A stretch of 64,000 nucleotides of DNA from Aureibaculum marinum (GTDB lineage: Bacteria > Bacteroidota > Bacteroidia > Flavobacteriales > Flavobacteriaceae): the NCBI RefSeq assembly GCF_003813905.1, contig NZ_RPFJ01000002.1:1-64000 (forward strand), read 5' to 3'. Position 1 is the stretch's first letter. Each line of letters starts with the position of its first letter. The notes under the pieces are model-generated. The model was not told the DNA's origin and searched no databases. It saw nothing but the letters and a program-made list of their open reading frames with translations. Of this stretch, positions 6,779-15,295 are shown in pieces. A program made the translations under genes and the position numbers.

Positions 6779-9583
6779 TTGAGCATTACAAAATACATTA
6801 TCGCAATATTCTTTTTTATGTCTCTTGTCAGTCATGCTCAACGTAACAAGACAAGTATTGACGCTGTTTTGGATTTTAAAAATAAAGAACTCCAAATACA
6901 ACAAAAGATAATATATTATAACACTTCAAATGATAATTTAGACACATTATACTTTCACAATTGGGCTGCTGCTTATAAAGACAGGCACACACCATTAGCA
7001 AAACGCCTTATTGAAGATTATGACAAAAGTTTATATTTTGCTAAAGCAGAGTTAAGAGGTGGTACAGTAATAAAAAACATTTCAAGTAACTATATATCTG
7101 ACAAATGGTATATAGATAAAAAAACTCCTGATATTATTAAAGTAATTTTAAACAAACCGCTAAAGGCAAAAGATTCAGTTGTATTATCATTAACTTATTT
7201 GACAAAAATTCCATCTTCTAAATTTACTAGATATGGTCAAGAAAATAATAATTATAATTTAAGGTATTGGTATATCAGTCCAGCTGTTTACAATGGCAAA
7301 TGGCAACTCATGAGCAACCTAAATATGGACGATTTATACATGGAAGCTTCTGATTACGATATTAAATTTTCAGTACCACAAGGAGTTCATATTAATACAG
7401 ATTTACATTATAGTAAATCCGTTAAACCTCCTTTAACTACCTATCATTTAACTGGAAAAAATAGAATTGATATTGAGCTTAACTTTAACGTTGTTAATGA
7501 TTTTGTAGAATTTAAAACACAACCTAGAATTATAACTAATGTCGATGGCACCATTCTTAGTTACCCATTAAAATCTGAAATAATCAATAGAGAGTTAGAT
7601 TTTATAAAAAAACATTTAGGTTCTTATCCTCACGATAAACTATTGGTAAATAACATTACATACCAAAACAATCCAATATATGGACTAAATCAATTACCAA
7701 AAATGTTTAATCCATTTAGTGGTGCTTTTGAATGGGATATAAAAATGTTTAAAGCTTTAACACGAGTTTATTTAGAAAAAACACTACTAATAAACCGTAG
7801 AACTGACGCTTGGATTCTAGATGGAATTCAAAACTTTTTAATGATAAAATATGTAGAAAAATATTATCCAGAAATAAAAGCAATGGGTAATATTTCAAAA
7901 ATATGGGGAGTTCGTGATTTTAACATTGCTAAATTAAGCTTTAATGAAAAGTATCCTTTTGTATATCAGTTTGCTGCCCGAAAAAATTATGATCAACCGC
8001 TTACAATGAGAGCTGATTCGTTATCAAATTTCAATAGAAAAATTGTCAATAAATATAAAGCGGGATTGGGATTACAATATTTAGACCAATATTTAAATGA
8101 CAGCATAGTTTCTTCAAGTATTAAGCAATTTTATAATGAAAGTTTACACAGAAAAACGAGCAGTTATTTATTTCAAAAAATAATAACTCAAAAAACAAAC
8201 AAAGATTTAAATTGGTTTTTTGGAGATTATTTAAACTCTAAGAAAAAAATTGATTATACCATCAAAAAAGTAAAACAAACAGAAGACTCTGTAAAAGTAA
8301 CCATAAAAAATAGAAGAAATATTACTGTACCCATTGCACTTTATGGAGTTAATAAAAAGGATATTACATTCAAAAAATGGATAACAAACATTGATTCTAC
8401 TGCTACTATAACGATACCTAAAGGCAATTACGATCGATTATCTTTAAATTACGAATATTTATATCCAGAACTAAATTTAAGAGACAATTGGAAAAACCTA
8501 AAAGGGCTACTGAACAAACCTGTTCAATTTCGTTTTTTTAAGGATATAGAGAATCCCTATTACAATCAAGTTTTTTATAATTTTTATGCTGGTTATAACC
8601 TATATGATGGTTTAATATTAGGTCCTAGTTTATATAACGAAGCCATTTTTAAGAAAAAATGGTTGTATAAAATTACACCCACCTACGGTACAAACAGTGG
8701 TAAAATTGCCGGAGCAGCTTCTTTTGTATACCAACATATACCTGAAGAAACTTCTGTTTACAGATATAGAATTGGAATTAGTGCAAGTAACTTTCACTAT
8801 GATAAAGACTTAAGTTATTTTAGATTTTCACCATTTGCTTCTGTAGAATTTAAACGAAAAACGCTTCGAGATGTCGGAGGGAGTGCTTTATCTGCAAGAT
8901 ATATTATGGTAGATAAAAAAATACCTGAAAATACAGCACGTTTGGAGCAAGATAAATACAACATTTTAAATCTTCGTTATGGCTTTTCAAAACCTGATAT
9001 TATTCAAGATTTACGTTATAATTTAGACTTACAATTGGCAAATAGATTTGGTAAAATTGCTGCCGATTTTCGATTTAGAAAGTTAACAGATTCTAATCAT
9101 CAATTAGATTTTAGAGTATTTTTAGGAACATTTCTATATAATAATACTACATCAGATTTTTTTAGTTTTTCTTTAGACAGACCTTCTGATTATTTATTTG
9201 ATTATGATTACTTAGGACGATCAGAAACTTCAGGATTTATGAGTCAACAAATTATAATTGCCGAAGGAGGCTTTAAATCTATATTTGAAAATCCGTATGC
9301 AAATAGATGGATGGCTTCTACAAATGCAAGTTTTAGTTTATGGAGATGGATAGAACTTTATGCCGACGCTGGATTTTATAAAAATAATGGCTTAAAAACT
9401 AATTTTAAATATGATAGTGGCATCAGATTCAATTTTGTTCACAACTTTTTAGAACTGTATTTTCCTTTACAATCCAGTTTAGGTTTTGAACCTACTCAAC
9501 AAGATTATGCCTCTAAAATTAGATTTGTAGTTACCTTAAACCCTGACAAATTAATTGGATTAATAAGAAGAGGATTTTTTTGA
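6779..9583 (+). CDS. M1-like (gluzincin-fold) protein fused to an outer-membrane beta-barrel, zinc motif absent
   Basis: 934 residues with signal peptide (ends SHAQ). Residues ~20-480 resemble M1 aminopeptidases: the WILDGIQNFL helix near 344 aligns with the segment carrying the third zinc ligand, but the preceding helix (FKALTRVYLEKTLL) has no HExxH, so zinc chemistry is not expected. From about residue 570 the protein has alternating amphipathic strands ending in an aromatic residue (GFF), typical of an outer-membrane barrel. A stop codon lies four codons upstream and the next ATG would remove the signal peptide, so TTG at 6779 must be the start. It probably acts as a periplasmic or surface binding module with a pore; function is unknown. 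Confidence 0.75.
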   Translation: MSITKYIIAIFFFMSLVSHAQRNKTSIDAVLDFKNKELQIQQKIIYYNTSNDNLDTLYFHNWAAAYKDRHTPLAKRLIEDYDKSLYFAKAELRGGTVIKNISSNYISDKWYIDKKTPDIIKVILNKPLKAKDSVVLSLTYLTKIPSSKFTRYGQENNNYNLRYWYISPAVYNGKWQLMSNLNMDDLYMEASDYDIKFSVPQGVHINTDLHYSKSVKPPLTTYHLTGKNRIDIELNFNVVNDFVEFKTQPRIITNVDGTILSYPLKSEIINRELDFIKKHLGSYPHDKLLVNNITYQNNPIYGLNQLPKMFNPFSGAFEWDIKMFKALTRVYLEKTLLINRRTDAWILDGIQNFLMIKYVEKYYPEIKAMGNISKIWGVRDFNIAKLSFNEKYPFVYQFAARKNYDQPLTMRADSLSNFNRKIVNKYKAGLGLQYLDQYLNDSIVSSSIKQFYNESLHRKTSSYLFQKIITQKTNKDLNWFFGDYLNSKKKIDYTIKKVKQTEDSVKVTIKNRRNITVPIALYGVNKKDITFKKWITNIDSTATITIPKGNYDRLSLNYEYLYPELNLRDNWKNLKGLLNKPVQFRFFKDIENPYYNQVFYNFYAGYNLYDGLILGPSLYNEAIFKKKWLYKITPTYGTNSGKIAGAASFVYQHIPEETSVYRYRIGISASNFHYDKDLSYFRFSPFASVEFKRKTLRDVGGSALSARYIMVDKKIPENTARLEQDKYNILNLRYGFSKPDIIQDLRYNLDLQLANRFGKIAADFRFRKLTDSNHQLDFRVFLGTFLYNNTTSDFFSFSLDRPSDYLFDYDYLGRSETSGFMSQQIIIAEGGFKSIFENPYANRWMASTNASFSLWRWIELYADAGFYKNNGLKTNFKYDSGIRFNFVHNFLELYFPLQSSLGFEPTQQDYASKIRFVVTLNPDKLIGLIRRGFF

Positions 9584-9598
9584 TACTTATTATTAATA

Positions 9599-9640
9599 AT
9601 TGTTGTTACAATGCATATGTGATTTTTGTTCAACAACAAT
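9599..9640 (+). terminator. Possible weak stem-loop after the barrel gene
   Basis: ATTGTTGTT (9599-9607) pairs with AACAACAAT (9632-9640) across a 24-base loop. There is no T-run after it, so it is a poor intrinsic terminator; it may be chance in AT-rich DNA. Confidence 0.25.
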
Positions 9641-9738
9641 AAACACTTACTTAAAAATATTATTCTTTAAAAATTTAACACTATTTTTTAAAATTTACTA
9701 TAAATTTTACTTTACACAAGTAATTGATTAGTTTTATT

Positions 9739-9746
9739 TAGCTTTG
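9739..9746 (+). promoter_or_regulatory. -7 element candidate upstream of the ECF sigma gene
   Basis: TAGCTTTG fits TAnnTTTG and would give a leader of roughly 75 bases before the sigma-factor ATG. A second match, TATCTTTG, lies at 9805-9812 only 12 bases before the ATG with a TTG 23 bases further upstream. Either could drive basal sigma expression. Confidence 0.4.
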
Positions 9747-9824
9747 TTTGAATTACAAACAATTAAATATAAAAATTATTGAAATTCACTCTTCATTTAG
9801 CCACTATCTTTGAAGAATATTAAA

Positions 9825-10370
9825 ATGAACAGAAAGAAGAAGTATAAATTAACCTTAAACGAATACAAAAAGTTATTCGACTCACATTATGCTTCTCTAT
9901 GTGTTTTTTCAAATACTTTTATAAATGACACTGAAGTTTCAAAAGATATAGTCCAAGATATTTTTATAAAAGTATGGGAAAAAAAGATAACATTTTTAAA
10001 TAAACATACTATAAAGTCATTTTTATATACTTCTGTGAGAAATAAAGCATTAGACTATTTGAAAAGTAGCGTGTATAAAAAAACAGCAACAAAAAACTTG
10101 AGTGAAATTGAAAAGTTAGAAACAGAATCTGTCTTTTTACGCGAAGTAGTTATTACTGAAACTTCTATAATCATTGAAAATGCTATTAATACTTTACCAA
10201 AAAAATGTGCCGAAATCATTAAACTAAGTATAAATGATTATTCTAATGCTGAAATAGCGTCTACACTATCAATCTCTATTAATACCGTAAAAGCACAAAA
10301 AAGAATAGCGTATAAAAAACTGAGACCTCTATTAAAAGAACACTTTTTACTTATAATTTCAATATTCTAA
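9825..10370 (+). CDS. ECF RNA polymerase sigma factor, FecI-like
   Basis: About 181 residues. Region 2 is visible as YASLCVFSNTFINDTEVSKD followed by DIFIKVWE, and region 4 as LPKKCAEIIKLSINDYSNAE with the helix-turn-helix ASTLSISINTVKAQKRIAYKKL. This is the Bacteroidota FecI-like group that pairs with FecR anti-sigma factors and STN-containing SusC receptors. The ATG at 9825 is chosen over a TTG at 9810, which lies within a -7 promoter element. It is followed 74 bases later by the FecR gene, and a candidate promoter for this sigma factor itself sits in that gap. Confidence 0.9.
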   Translation: MNRKKKYKLTLNEYKKLFDSHYASLCVFSNTFINDTEVSKDIVQDIFIKVWEKKITFLNKHTIKSFLYTSVRNKALDYLKSSVYKKTATKNLSEIEKLETESVFLREVVITETSIIIENAINTLPKKCAEIIKLSINDYSNAEIASTLSISINTVKAQKRIAYKKLRPLLKEHFLLIISIF

Positions 10371-10391
10371 TAAATAAAATTTATTTTTTTT

Positions 10392-10416
10392 AACCCTATT
10401 TACACTTTTTGTCGTC
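10392..10416 (+). promoter_or_regulatory. Candidate ECF-sigma promoter between sigma and FecR genes
   Basis: AACC (10392-10395) and CGTC (10413-10416) are separated by 17 bases, matching the general AAC ... CGTC architecture of ECF promoters. It lies 28 bases before the fecR ATG and would let the activated sigma factor drive fecR-susC-susD-protease. No similar pair was found directly upstream of the sigma gene or of susC. Confidence 0.45.
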
Positions 10417-10444
10417 ATATAAGTATAATCATACTTTTTTATTG

Positions 10445-11596
10445 ATGTCAAGGTTAACAAAAATACTTACATATTCAAAAAAAATAGCCAATTCCATATT
10501 GTTTGGAAAAAAAATTTCTGATATAGAAATTCCAAAAACTTTTAATGAAAAAGATACTGAGTATATTTTTAGTAATCTTTTTAATAGCTCTAAAGTTAAT
10601 GAGCGTAAAAAATTAAAGGAAAGCATAGACAAAAATGCTGCATGGAAACATATAGAAAAAAGTATTTTTAGATCCAAAAGAAAAAAATCATATTGGAAAT
10701 ACGCAGTTGCAGCTTCAATTGCTTTACTTATATCTATTTCAATAATCTTTTTAAAAAAAGAGCAAACTTCCAACTCTACACTTGTTAAAAGTAACATTTT
10801 AATTGGATCAGATAAAGCTACATTAACTTTAGAGGATGGTACTAAAATAGCTTTAACTAATACCTCTGGCTATAATGATAATAACATAAAGAGTAATGGT
10901 AAAGAAATAATTTATAAAAAAAGAGAAGTAAAACCTAAAAGTGAAATTAAATACAATTACTTAACCATACCTAGAGGAGGTCAATTTGCCGTTCTATTAC
11001 CTGACAGTACTAAAGTATGGCTAAATTCTGAATCGCAATTAAAATACCCTACTCAATTTATAGAAGGAGAAACCAGAACCGTAACCTTAATTTATGGTGA
11101 AGCATATTTTGACGTCTCTCCAGCAAGTAAAAACAATGGAGATCAATTTAAAGTCATTTCTGATTCAAATGAAGTAACTGTATTAGGTACTGAATTTAAT
11201 ATTAAAGCCTATAACAACGAAGACATAGTTTATACCACCTTAGTTGAGGGTAAAGTAATTGTTAATGGCCTAAACAATAGTTTACAACCTAACCAGCAAA
11301 GTTTATATAACAAAAAATCAAAGCAAATTGTTGTTAAGCCTATTGATGCTGAATTTGAAACTTCTTGGCGAAAGGGTTTGTTTCGTTTCAAAGGAAAACC
11401 ACTTAAAGAAATTGTTATAGTACTTTCTAGATGGTATAATGTAGACATTAGCTTTAACAACGAAAAAATTAAAAACATAAAGTTTACAGGTACTTTAAGT
11501 AGAAACCAACAATTAGAAAGCATTTTATCTAGTATAAAAGATACTGGTTTTATAAACGACTATAAAATAGAAGAAAATAATATTGAAATAAAATAA
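10445..11596 (+). CDS. FecR-family anti-sigma factor
   Basis: 383 residues from the ATG at 10445 (the frame extends to a TTG at 10409, rejected because the likely promoter CGTC lies inside it). The first ~80 residues form the cytoplasmic sigma-binding part, one membrane helix lies at about 84-104 (YWKYAVAASIALLISI), the FecR domain covers ~180-285 (RGGQFAVLLPDSTKVWLNSE, GEAYFDV), and a DUF4974 domain ends the protein (GKPLKEIVIVLSRWYNVDI). In this family the periplasmic part receives the signal from the STN domain of the cognate outer-membrane receptor and frees the sigma factor. The receptor is the next gene. Confidence 0.92.
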   Translation: MSRLTKILTYSKKIANSILFGKKISDIEIPKTFNEKDTEYIFSNLFNSSKVNERKKLKESIDKNAAWKHIEKSIFRSKRKKSYWKYAVAASIALLISISIIFLKKEQTSNSTLVKSNILIGSDKATLTLEDGTKIALTNTSGYNDNNIKSNGKEIIYKKREVKPKSEIKYNYLTIPRGGQFAVLLPDSTKVWLNSESQLKYPTQFIEGETRTVTLIYGEAYFDVSPASKNNGDQFKVISDSNEVTVLGTEFNIKAYNNEDIVYTTLVEGKVIVNGLNNSLQPNQQSLYNKKSKQIVVKPIDAEFETSWRKGLFRFKGKPLKEIVIVLSRWYNVDISFNNEKIKNIKFTGTLSRNQQLESILSSIKDTGFINDYKIEENNIEIK

Positions 11597-11598
11597 AA

Positions 11599-11640
11599 GG
11601 GGATAAAGTATAACCTTGGACAGTACATCACTTTATCCCC
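11599..11640 (+). other. Perfect 11-bp hairpin between fecR and susC
   Basis: GGGGATAAAGT (11599-11609) pairs perfectly with ACTTTATCCCC (11630-11640) across a 20-base loop. It begins directly after the fecR stop. No T-run follows, so it does not look like an intrinsic terminator; an mRNA-processing or stability element that lets susC accumulate above fecR is an inference. Confidence 0.6.
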
Positions 11641-11684
11641 AACATTAATCTATTAATTAATATTAACTAACAGACAATAAATTT

Positions 11685-14600
11685 ATGGAAATTAATTCGA
11701 AACGCACTTTTTTCTATGAAAGAAAAAAGATTACCAATTTTATTATGAGAACTTTTATGTTTTTATTTTGTACTACTTTTTTTGGACTAACAAATAACGA
11801 TGTTTTTCCTCAGAACTCAAAAGTTATTATAGATAAAGACAAGACTATTTCAATTGATCAAGTTTTTGAACTAATCCAAAAGCAAACGGATTACACCTTT
11901 ATTTTTCAGGAAGACATGTTCAAAGACATTCCTAAAGTAAGTTTAAAAAAGGGCACAATTAAAACTGGTAAACTTCTTCAAATATGTTTATCAGGGCATG
12001 GTTTTCAATTTAAATTATCTCCTGAGAATAACATTCTTATAAACAAACATAAATCTAACATAAAAAAAATACAACAACTGGTAACAGGGACTATAACCGA
12101 TGAATCAGGCAGTCCTTTGGTTGGAGTTACTATTATAGTAAAGGGCACATCAAAAGGAGTGGTTAGTGATTTTAATGGAAACTATACCATACCCATTTCT
12201 AACGATAAATCCATATTAGTTTTTTCTAGTTTAGGATACCAAACTCAAGAAATTGAGGTTGGAAATCAAAATACTATTAACGTTACATTAATAGAAGCCT
12301 TAAATCAATTAGATGATGTAATCTTAGTTTCTACAGGGTATCAAAATATAGAACGCGAACAGTTAACTGGAGCAGCTTCTGTAGTAACAGCCAAAGAAAT
12401 TAATCAAAAAACTTCTGTAAGTGGTAATTTTTTAGAAAATTTAGAAGGACGCTTACCAGGATTGGTTTACAATGCGAGAAACCCAAATATCCCAGAAGAT
12501 GAACAATTAACCATTAGAGGAATTTCTACCTTTGACGGAGTTAAATTGCCTTTAATAGTTATTGATGGTTTTCCTACTGAAGTAAACCTAAATTCTATCA
12601 ATCCAAACACGATTGCTTCCGTTTCAGTACTGCGAGATGCAGCTGCAAGTACTATTTATGGTGCTCGTGCGGCAAATGGAGTTATTGTTATAGAAACCAA
12701 AAGTGGTAAAAAAGGAAAACCTGTGGTGACTTTTAGAAACACTACATCGTTTCAATCATCACCAAAATTTTCAGATTTAAACTATGCAAAATCTGCAGAA
12801 TATATTGATATTGAATTTGCAAATGAAATGAACAGTACGAGCTCGCGTCCTTCGGCTAGATTTACTCAACCAACACCAGCTAGAGCTATAGCATTTGATT
12901 TAAAAGAAGGTCTTATTACCGAAGAACAAGCTAATGCTTCTTTAGCTACTTTAGGGAATTATTACAATCTAAATGAATATAAAGATTTATTTTATAGAAC
13001 TTCAATGGTAAATAATTTTGATTTAAGTATGAGTGGAGGCGGAGAAAATAACTTATATAGAGTTGGAGTAAATTATATAGATTATAATGGCAATGAACAA
13101 TTTGATGAAAACAAACGACTAATTGCTAATCTTAATTCAACCTACAACATTTCAGACAGGTTTACTTTAGATGTTGGAGCCATTTATACTAATGAAATAA
13201 ATAATCAACGAGGAAATGTACCAAGTTATTCTTCACTACTCCCCTACACAAGAATTGTAGACGATCAAGGTAATTCATTGCCAAATTACAAAAGTTTAAG
13301 GGCTACTGATGATTTAAATAATGAAGCTATAGCGTTAGGTCTTTATGACAGAAGAACAAAACCTTATTCAGATTTTTTAACAGAAAGAAACAACAATAAC
13401 AGAAATGCAATACGTGGTCAACTAAAATTAAACACCAAATTCACAGAATGGTTAAATTTAGATTTAGGAGGTGCTTTTGAACATGACAACGAACTCAGCA
13501 ATCAACTTTATGAAGAAGATAATTATTTGGTTCGTGATTTATTAAATCGTTCAGCTCAACAAGACGAATCTACTGGTAACCCTTTATTTATTCATATTCC
13601 TCAAGGTGATATATTGAAAAAAACAAATTACATTACAAATGCCATTACTTTAAGAGCTCAGCTTAACCTAAATACTTATCTAGATAATAAAAATAAACAT
13701 CAACTTTCAGGAATTTTAGGTACTGAAGTTCGTAAAACCGAAACAGAAAGTCACTTGAGTTCTATTTTTGGTTATGACGGGCAAAGTTTACTTGTTGGTT
13801 CTGTTGATTTGGGCTTATTAGAAAGTAGAGATGTAAAATCTGGCTTTTCTACTTTCGGATTTGGAAATCCATATGTTAATACATCAGATTATTTTAATGA
13901 GTCATTTTCTGATAGAAGATTTAGATCCTATTATTCGCAAATGACTTATTCTTTTGATACAAAATATATTCTTACAGGAAGTGTAAGATTAGATCAATCT
14001 AACTTATTTGGTACAGATCCTCGTTATAAAAACAAACCTCAATGGTCTGTAGGAGCAAATTGGCAATTACATAAAGAAAGATTTATGGAAAGAGCATCAA
14101 ATTGGTTAAACGAATTCAAATTAAGAGCGGCTTATGGTTTAACTGGGAATGTTCCACAAAGTAATAGTGGCCGTTTTTTAATTTTAAGAACTACAACAAA
14201 TAGATTTGTATCGCCAAGTGTTCCTTACAATTATATCACTTCTCCTGTAAATGAAGCAATACGTTGGGAAAACACTACAAATTTAAACCTTGGAATAGAT
14301 TTTGGTTTATTCAATAACAGAATCTCTGGAACATTAGATTGGTACACAAAAAAAACAGAAGACGTTTTAGGAAGTACTCTAGCTGACCCTACAACTGGAT
14401 TTTCTAATTATATTGCTAATACAGCTAAAATTGAGAACAAAGGATTAGAACTATGGTTAAATGCTAAGATTTTAGAGACTGATAAATTTAATTGGACAAG
14501 TTCACTTACAGCTTCATTCAATACCAATAAAATTTTAAAAGTTTATGAAGCTAACGCAAATGCTTACAGGTCTCAATATTATATAAACAGTAGCTCCCCT

Positions 14601-15263
14601 TATGAAGGTTATGCTTTAAATTCACTTCTTAGCTATAGATATGCTGGATTAAGTGAATTTGGCGACCCTATGAGAACAAGAAATGACGGCTCTGTTAGTA
14701 CTATGACTAGTTCTGATCAAATACAGTTTGAAGATTTGGTAAATAGTGGTACAACTACCCCAAAACATGTATTAGGATTAAGTAATCAAATTAGCTTTGG
14801 CAATTTTGACTTCTTTGCTCAAGTTATGTTTTATGGAGGACATTACACTCGTGTAGAAGCTCCAAACACAAGAGCTTCTTACCCATTGGTAGGGACTGAG
14901 AATTATTGGAAACAACCTGGAGATGAATTAATTACTGACATACCTAGAATAAAACCACGTTTTGGAGATCCTAATTACAGTGCTTCCAGTTTTGGTAATA
15001 CTATTTATACTAAAGCAGATCGCTTTGTAATTAAAGCTGATCAGATTAATATTACAGACATTAATCTTACATATAGAATACCCAACCGTTTATTAGAACG
15101 CATAAAAATGTTGGACACTCAATTGAGATTTCAAGTACAAAATGCTTTCAAATTTAATTTAGCAGATAGCAGTATTGATTCTGATGCTATAAATCCCATT
15201 ACAGGAGTTAGAGGTTTAAGTACTCAACCCATCTATAGCATTTCTTTATCTACTCAATTTTAA
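11685..15263 (+). CDS. SusC/RagA-type TonB-linked outer-membrane receptor with N-terminal STN signalling domain
   Basis: 1192 residues. After a long signal region (to about residue 45) comes an STN domain (~47-120, SKVIIDKDKTISIDQVFELI), a carboxypeptidase-regulatory-like domain (~128-200, VTGTITDESGSPLVGVTIIV), the plug (~205-335, with VLRDAAASTIYGARAANGVI) and a barrel ending in QPIYSISLSTQF. The STN domain marks it as a signal-transducing receptor working through the FecR/sigma pair immediately upstream. With SusD it forms a gated importer for large ligands. The metzincin lipoprotein downstream suggests peptides or protein fragments rather than glycans as the ligand; there is no glycoside hydrolase in the locus. 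Confidence 0.93.
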   Translation: MEINSKRTFFYERKKITNFIMRTFMFLFCTTFFGLTNNDVFPQNSKVIIDKDKTISIDQVFELIQKQTDYTFIFQEDMFKDIPKVSLKKGTIKTGKLLQICLSGHGFQFKLSPENNILINKHKSNIKKIQQLVTGTITDESGSPLVGVTIIVKGTSKGVVSDFNGNYTIPISNDKSILVFSSLGYQTQEIEVGNQNTINVTLIEALNQLDDVILVSTGYQNIEREQLTGAASVVTAKEINQKTSVSGNFLENLEGRLPGLVYNARNPNIPEDEQLTIRGISTFDGVKLPLIVIDGFPTEVNLNSINPNTIASVSVLRDAAASTIYGARAANGVIVIETKSGKKGKPVVTFRNTTSFQSSPKFSDLNYAKSAEYIDIEFANEMNSTSSRPSARFTQPTPARAIAFDLKEGLITEEQANASLATLGNYYNLNEYKDLFYRTSMVNNFDLSMSGGGENNLYRVGVNYIDYNGNEQFDENKRLIANLNSTYNISDRFTLDVGAIYTNEINNQRGNVPSYSSLLPYTRIVDDQGNSLPNYKSLRATDDLNNEAIALGLYDRRTKPYSDFLTERNNNNRNAIRGQLKLNTKFTEWLNLDLGGAFEHDNELSNQLYEEDNYLVRDLLNRSAQQDESTGNPLFIHIPQGDILKKTNYITNAITLRAQLNLNTYLDNKNKHQLSGILGTEVRKTETESHLSSIFGYDGQSLLVGSVDLGLLESRDVKSGFSTFGFGNPYVNTSDYFNESFSDRRFRSYYSQMTYSFDTKYILTGSVRLDQSNLFGTDPRYKNKPQWSVGANWQLHKERFMERASNWLNEFKLRAAYGLTGNVPQSNSGRFLILRTTTNRFVSPSVPYNYITSPVNEAIRWENTTNLNLGIDFGLFNNRISGTLDWYTKKTEDVLGSTLADPTTGFSNYIANTAKIENKGLELWLNAKILETDKFNWTSSLTASFNTNKILKVYEANANAYRSQYYINSSSPYEGYALNSLLSYRYAGLSEFGDPMRTRNDGSVSTMTSSDQIQFEDLVNSGTTTPKHVLGLSNQISFGNFDFFAQVMFYGGHYTRVEAPNTRASYPLVGTENYWKQPGDELITDIPRIKPRFGDPNYSASSFGNTIYTKADRFVIKADQINITDINLTYRIPNRLLERIKMLDTQLRFQVQNAFKFNLADSSIDSDAINPITGVRGLSTQPIYSISLSTQF

Positions 15264-15295
15264 CCTATCCAATAAAATTAATAAAACTAAAAAAA

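Noticed and set aside
10429-10797. Antisense open frame across the start of fecR
   Set aside because: It covers the FecR membrane helix in reverse, which gives a hydrophobic-looking product, but no known family or start context supports it.
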